The notes under the pieces: model-generated
The model's input: the letters and a program-made list of their open reading frames with translations, nothing else
What the model was told of the DNA's origin: nothing
The model's database searches: none
From: Flavobacteriaceae bacterium GSB9
GTDB lineage: Bacteria > Bacteroidota > Bacteroidia > Flavobacteriales > Flavobacteriaceae
Length of the DNA: 64,000 nucleotides
Direction of reading: 5' to 3'
Assembly (NCBI GenBank): GCA_022749295.1
Contig: CP062007.1
Span: 2,170,001-2,234,000, forward strand
Part shown: positions 60,074 to 64,000 of the stretch, one piece after another
Numbering within the stretch: the first letter of the stretch is position 1
Layout: each line of letters begins with the position of its first letter
Made by a program: the position numbers and the translations under genes

Positions 60074-60622
60074 ATGAAAAAATTGTTAAGACAAACTAAG
60101 TATTACCTATGGGCATTAGCGTTAAGTTTTATGTTAATAGGGTGCAGTAATGAAATGTTACAGGAACAACAAAAGGATGATTCTTTAAATCTTTCATTAA
60201 CTACCAATCAGAGCTCTCAAAAGGCGATGAAAATGGTGTATACTACATCATTAAATGGTGAAAATGAAGTTCCTGGAGTAGATACAAATGCAGTTGGAGA
60301 ATGTATTGTTTCTGTTAATAAAGATGGATCTTCTATTAATTTTAAATTAATTGTAGCCAACCTTACAGATGTTATTGGTGCCCACTTCCACTGGGCTCCT
60401 GTAGGAGAAAATGGACCAGTTGTTATCGCTCTTTATAGTGGCAGTCCTAATGGACGAATGAACGGAATATTAGCTCATGGTAATAAGACAAAAGATGATT
60501 TGACAGGACCATTGGCAGATATGGAAATAAGCGATTTTATAGACGCCTTAAAAAATGGTAGTATCTATGTGAATGTCCACACTTCAGAAAATCCAGGTGG
60601 AGAAATTAGAGGACAATTATAG
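60074..60622 (+). CDS. CHRD-domain lipoprotein
   Basis: 182 aa. Lipobox LIGC at about 21. CHRD domain (about 55-182): TTSLNGENEVPGVDTNAVGECIVSV, LTDVIGAHFHWAPVGENGPVVIALY, and the end VNVHTSENPGGEIRGQL, as in chordin-type domains. It may face the same environment as the DUF4382 protein. Own terminator downstream. Confidence 0.88.
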   Translation: MKKLLRQTKYYLWALALSFMLIGCSNEMLQEQQKDDSLNLSLTTNQSSQKAMKMVYTTSLNGENEVPGVDTNAVGECIVSVNKDGSSINFKLIVANLTDVIGAHFHWAPVGENGPVVIALYSGSPNGRMNGILAHGNKTKDDLTGPLADMEISDFIDALKNGSIYVNVHTSENPGGEIRGQL

Positions 60623-60650
60623 GTTATATTTTTGATTTATAGTCAGCAAT

Positions 60651-60690
60651 AAACCCACTCCTAAATCGGCGAGTGGGTTTTATTTTATTT
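60651..60690 (+). terminator. Terminator of the CHRD gene
   Basis: AAACCCACTC / GAGTGGGTTT perfect 10-bp stem, then TATTTTATTT. Confidence 0.85.
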
Positions 60691-60708
60691 AAATCATATT
60701 ATTAAAAT

Positions 60709-60760
60709 AGTGTGTGGATAACACAGTATAAAAATAATGCGTAGTTTAGTATAAAACCTT
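60709..60760 (+). repeat. attC remnant (left half)
   Basis: TGTGTGGATAAC, then ACAGTATAAAAATAATGCGTA, of which the last 18 bases are the same as in attC8. No matching right half follows. Confidence 0.55.
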
Positions 60761-60829
60761 ACCCAAGTAATCACAACAAACTGATACAGTGATTTTCAAT
60801 ATAATTAAAAACAGAAACAGTATTTAATT

Positions 60830-60855
60830 AAAAGGGAACTAACCACTTCCCTTTT
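60830..60855 (-). terminator. Terminator after the integrase remnant
   Basis: AAAAGGGAA / TTCCCTTTT, 9-bp arms, overlapping the stop codon of the remnant. Confidence 0.5.
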
Positions 60856-61185
60856 ATCTGTTCACCTCTAAACTAATGCGTCTCTGCACCACCTTTCCAT
60901 AGCTTTCCTGTGTTACTTTCATATTGCTATGATCAAGAAGTTCACTAACAATCTCAACAGGAACATCATTATAAAGTAATACGGTTGAAGCAAAAGTACG
61001 CCTAGCCATATGGGTAGTTAACTTCTTTTCTATACCTACAATAGCGCCAATTTCCTTTAAATAGGAATTATAACGCTGATTACTTATGCGTGGAAATACC
61101 TTATCATTTTCATTCTGGTAAATACTCAAAATGGCTTCAGCCTTCGGAAGCAATGGAACAGAGAGTTCCTTGGATGTTTTCTCTC
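60854..61185 (-). pseudogene. C-terminal remnant of a tyrosine integrase
   Basis: The open part (60854-61185) reads EKTSKELSVPLLPKAEAIL, then THMARRTFASTVLL (HxxR box) and DHSNMKVTQESYGKVV (H and nucleophile Tyr), the last third of a Bacteroidota-type integrase. The N-terminal two thirds and the first catalytic Arg are missing, and a stop lies upstream, so it is a remnant of a former element. It could be linked with the loss of the attC halves nearby. Confidence 0.75.
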
Positions 61186-61335
61186 ACTTAATTTTTATCT
61201 TAACCCTGTATGTGCTATCTTTATAAAAACACATAAATACCTCATAATCAAAATATTATAAAAACAACCACAATTGTGTTTTGGCATACATACTAAGACT
61301 TTAGAAAAAAGTCTAAAATAACAAAAAAGAAAAAA

Positions 61336-63159
61336 ATGAAACATTTATTATTAAAATCAATAATACTTCTTTATTCAGTTGCTTTATTGATTTCTTGCAT
61401 AAAGGAAAACACAAAAACATACACTGATATTGAAATAGCTGAAGAGTCTAAAAAACTAAATGACTTTTTTCAAATGAGTTTCGAAAGAAAATTAGATAAT
61501 AGCCCTCAATTTCAAACATGGCTGGGAATTAAAAAAGATTATGGTGAATTGGATGATATTTCTCCTGCTGCCGATGAAAGAAATTTACTGATAAAGAAAG
61601 AAGAATTACAATGGTTAAATGACTCAATTAATACTAATGCACTTTCTAAAGATGCGTTATTGAATTACAAACTGTTTAGGCAAAATATTGAAAATAATAT
61701 TACAGACTATAAATATAGACTATACACATACCCTGTAAACCAGTTGTTTGGAGCACAATCTTTGCTGCCATCAATTTTAATAAGTATGCATCAAATTGAT
61801 AATATTAAAGATGCAGAAGATTATATTTCAAGATTGAATAGTTTTAACAAATACTTTACTCAATTAGTTGAAAACTTAAAAGAACGTGAGGCTTTCGGCA
61901 TTATGCCTCCAAAGTTTGTATATGACAAAGTGATTCAAGATTCAGAAAACATTTTAATAGGTCAACCATTTGATAAATCAAATAAAGAAAGCACGTTATT
62001 GAAAGACTTTATGAAAAAAGTGAACAACTTAGATGCTGATGACGAGATTAAATTTAATTTAGAAAAACAAGCAAGAGAGGCTCTTTTAACCTCCGTTAAG
62101 TCTGCATATGAAAAACTTATTTCTTTTACCAAAGAACAGAAGTCTAGGGCTAATAACGATCATGGAGTTTGGAAATTTCCTGATGGCGAAGCCTTCTATA
62201 ACAATGCATTAAATAGAACAACAACAACAAATTTAACAGCAGATGAAATCCACAATATAGGGTTAGCAGAGGTCGATAGAATTCATGAAGAAATGAATGT
62301 TATACGAGAGAAAGTTGGATTTAAAAGAAGCTTAAATGAGTTTTTTCAATTCATTAAAACAGACAAACAATTCTATTATACAGAAGACCAAAAAGGAAAA
62401 GATGCTTATTTAAACAAAGCAACCAATCTAATTGATAGCATGAAAGCAAGATTGGATGAATTCTTTATCACTAAGCCCAAAGCTGATTTAATAGTGAAAG
62501 CTGTTGAACCATTTAGAGAGAAATCGGCTGGAAAAGCTTTTTATTATCCACCTACAGAAGATGGTTCTAGACCAGGAATCTACTATGTTAACTTGTATGA
62601 CATGAAATCTATGCCAACATACCAAATGGAAGCCTTGGCATACCACGAAGGAATTCCCGGACATCACATGCAAAATTCAATTCAACGAGAATTAGAAAAT
62701 GTACCTATGTTTAGAAAATATGAGCAACAAACTGCTTATGAAGAAGGCTGGGGGTTATACTCAGAGTTTATCCCAAAAGAAATGGGATTTTATGCTGATC
62801 CTTACTCTGATTTTGGTCGTTTGGCGATGGAATTATGGAGAGCGTGTAGGTTGGTTGTAGATACTGGAATTCATGCTAAGAAATGGACACGTGAAGACGG
62901 AATAAAATATTATATGGATAATACTCCAAATCCTGAATTAGATATTATTAAAATGGTAGAAAGACATATTGTGATGCCAAGCCAAGCAACAGCTTATAAG
63001 ATTGGAATGATGAAAATCTTAGAATTTAGACATAAAGCTAAAGAAAAATTGGGCAAAAAATTTAATATTAGAGATTTTCATGAAGTCGTCCTTTCAAATG
63101 GAGCCATTCCTCTAAATGTTTTAGAAGACCTTGTAGATGAATATATTAACTCTTATTAA
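61336..63159 (+). CDS. DUF885-family zinc-peptidase-like lipoprotein
   Basis: 607 aa. Lipobox ALLISC at about 20. DUF885 region from 35 to the end; zinc/catalytic motif YHEGIPGHHMQ at 436-446 (H437, E438, H443) and the third ligand region YEEGWGLYSEFI. The family is related to M3/M32-type metallopeptidases of oligopeptides. Located in the periplasm or on the outer membrane. Full length. Confidence 0.9.
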   Translation: MKHLLLKSIILLYSVALLISCIKENTKTYTDIEIAEESKKLNDFFQMSFERKLDNSPQFQTWLGIKKDYGELDDISPAADERNLLIKKEELQWLNDSINTNALSKDALLNYKLFRQNIENNITDYKYRLYTYPVNQLFGAQSLLPSILISMHQIDNIKDAEDYISRLNSFNKYFTQLVENLKEREAFGIMPPKFVYDKVIQDSENILIGQPFDKSNKESTLLKDFMKKVNNLDADDEIKFNLEKQAREALLTSVKSAYEKLISFTKEQKSRANNDHGVWKFPDGEAFYNNALNRTTTTNLTADEIHNIGLAEVDRIHEEMNVIREKVGFKRSLNEFFQFIKTDKQFYYTEDQKGKDAYLNKATNLIDSMKARLDEFFITKPKADLIVKAVEPFREKSAGKAFYYPPTEDGSRPGIYYVNLYDMKSMPTYQMEALAYHEGIPGHHMQNSIQRELENVPMFRKYEQQTAYEEGWGLYSEFIPKEMGFYADPYSDFGRLAMELWRACRLVVDTGIHAKKWTREDGIKYYMDNTPNPELDIIKMVERHIVMPSQATAYKIGMMKILEFRHKAKEKLGKKFNIRDFHEVVLSNGAIPLNVLEDLVDEYINSY

Positions 63160-63500
63160 TATTTCACCACCTATATGCTACCTAAAAAAAGAAAAATCCT
63201 CATAAACTCAACGTTTACAAGGATTTATGATTTCAAATCGTGACCCCACCTGGGCGGTCTCTTTATTAAATATAATTCTCTAACCAATAGGGAACAACCC
63301 CTCTTATCAAACTTAGCCTTTCTAACTAAGAATAGTACATTTAATTTTTTTTGGGTACTTTTTTATGCTAAAAAACTTAGCAAGTTGATATTTTAATGCA
63401 AAATGCAATCAATGCATGCAATGCAGTTAAAACTGAAATAGTACAGAATAAAAAAAGACCCCCATATAGGCAAGCCTTTTTAATAAATTCCAAAAAACAG
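63160..63500. other. Gap of 341 bases before the tRNA pair
   Basis: AT-rich; a hairpin at 63193-63226 (AAATCC...GGATTT with GTTTA pairing) may end the DUF885 transcript. No gene seen. Confidence 0.5.
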
Positions 63501-63572
63501 TGACTCCACCAGGACTCGAACCTGGATCTAAAGTTTAGGAAACTCTTGTTCTATCCCTTGAACTATGGAGCC
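63501..63572 (-). tRNA. tRNA-Arg (anticodon CCT)
   Basis: 72-nt cloverleaf: acceptor GGCTCCA / TGGAGTC, anticodon stem AGAGT / ACTTT with loop TTCCTAA, T-arm GGTTCGAGTCC. Discriminator A. Confidence 0.93.
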
Positions 63573-63596
63573 TTCAAAAATTATTACTTCAAACAA

Positions 63597-63625
63597 AAAA
63601 GACCTTACATCTCTGTAAAGTCTTT
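63597..63625 (-). terminator. Hairpin between the two tRNA genes
   Basis: AAAGAC-TTACA pairs with TGTAA-GTCTTT with one mismatch, loop TCTC; the minus strand ends in TTTTTT. Possible terminator for tRNA-Asn. Confidence 0.5.
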
Positions 63626-63629
63626 GTTG

Positions 63630-63703
63630 CTCCTCAGGCTGGGCTCGAACCAGCGACCCTCTGATTAACAGTCAGATGCTCTAACCAACTGAGCTACTGA
63701 GGA
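63630..63703 (-). tRNA. tRNA-Asn (anticodon GTT)
   Basis: 74-nt cloverleaf: acceptor TCCTCAG / CTGAGGA, D-arm AGCTCAGTTGG, anticodon loop CTGTTAA, T-arm TGGTTCGAGCC. Discriminator G. Confidence 0.95.
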
Positions 63704-63776
63704 AGGTTTTGTTTCGCTTTTGCGAGCGCAAATATATATATTATTTTAGTTCTTGCAATACTTTTTCAAAAAAAAA

Positions 63777-63998
63777 TTAATTAAAAATAGCTTTATAAAT
63801 ATCATTGCCGTTTGCAAATAGTACCAAGGCTATTAAAATAAAGAAACCTACCATTTGAGCATATTCCATAAACTTGTCGCCTGGCTTTCTTCCAGAAACC
63901 ATTTCATACAATAAAAACATAACGTGGCCACCATCTAATGCCGGAATAGGCAAAAGATTCAATACGCCCAGCATGATAGACAAGAAGGCGGTGATACT
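63777..63998 (-). CDS. rseP: RseP-type site-2 protease, C-terminal end (partial)
   Basis: The frame runs off the window; no start is in it. Visible C-terminal 74 residues: SITAFLSIMLGVLNLLPIPALDGGHV (the LDG motif, with the Asp zinc ligand) and a last helix (VGFFILIALVLFANG). This is the C-terminal part of the intramembrane zinc protease RseP/YaeL. It cleaves membrane-bound anti-sigma factors, so it could act on the anti-sigma-like protein at 7947, but nothing in the sequence shows this. Confidence 0.9.
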   Translation of the reverse strand, partial: SITAFLSIMLGVLNLLPIPALDGGHVMFLLYEMVSGRKPGDKFMEYAQMVGFFILIALVLFANGNDIYKAIFN

Positions 63999-64000
63999 CC

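Overview
The window looks like chromosome of a marine-type member of the Flavobacteriaceae (Bacteroidota). It is AT-rich, carries a PorT/SprT-like barrel next to rpoN and an ExbB-ExbD-ExbD operon, has several proteins with type IX secretion (T9SS) C-terminal sorting domains, encodes two polysaccharide lyases, and has many short hypothetical lipoproteins.

Layout. (1) 1-7.7 kb, core genes: end of asnS, rpoN, a PAP2-like membrane protein, the PorT-like protein, exbD/exbD/exbB, tRNA-Ser, ansA and tatD. (2) 7.9-17.3 kb, an accessory locus: an ECF sigma factor and TPR anti-sigma pair faces a secreted protein, a lipoprotein, a 30-aa membrane peptide and a PKD/barrel protein. Three promoters of one pattern, GGGTAACAA-N14-TGATATAA, precede these targets and look like the regulon of that sigma factor. 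A TPR-CHAT protease-like protein, a one-domain retropepsin and a LuxR response regulator follow. After the regulator come two tandem copies of a palindrome + promoter-like block + hairpin, read here as two sibling small RNAs, and a second small membrane peptide. (3) 17.3-19.2 kb: rplY, prs, tRNA-Leu(CAA).

(4) 19.23-36.14 kb: a 16.9-kb integrative element sits in the 3' end of tRNA-Leu. It is bounded by a 14-bp direct repeat, with paired TGTACGATT repeats near each end. The right part is the island backbone: integrase, HTH protein, RepA-like ATPase, broken PolX-like gene, P-loop ATPase, DUF3871-like protein. The left part is an integron-like system: a tyrosine recombinase, an attI-like site, then ten co-oriented cassettes, each with one ORF, separated by attC-like imperfect palindromes. 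The first bases of every cassette are the reverse complement of the last bases before its own attC, which is the hallmark of integron cassettes cut at G^TT. The integrase is co-oriented with the array and lacks the extra segment typical of IntI, so this appears to be a non-canonical integron on a mobile element.

(5) 36.2-44.3 kb, mostly housekeeping: yicC, gmk, nadD, a pectate lyase, a BON-LysM protein, gpsA, a VOC protein and an NmrA-like protein. (6) 44.9-64 kb, accessory: a three-gene T9SS-associated operon; a second cassette cluster with no integrase (47.9-50.8 kb) with attC sites of the same type; a large PL11-type rhamnogalacturonan lyase; an MFS transporter behind a decayed attC; several lipoproteins; an integrase remnant; a DUF885 peptidase; tRNA-Arg and tRNA-Asn; and the end of an rseP-like gene.

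All calls come from reading the sequence and remembered family features; no database search was run.
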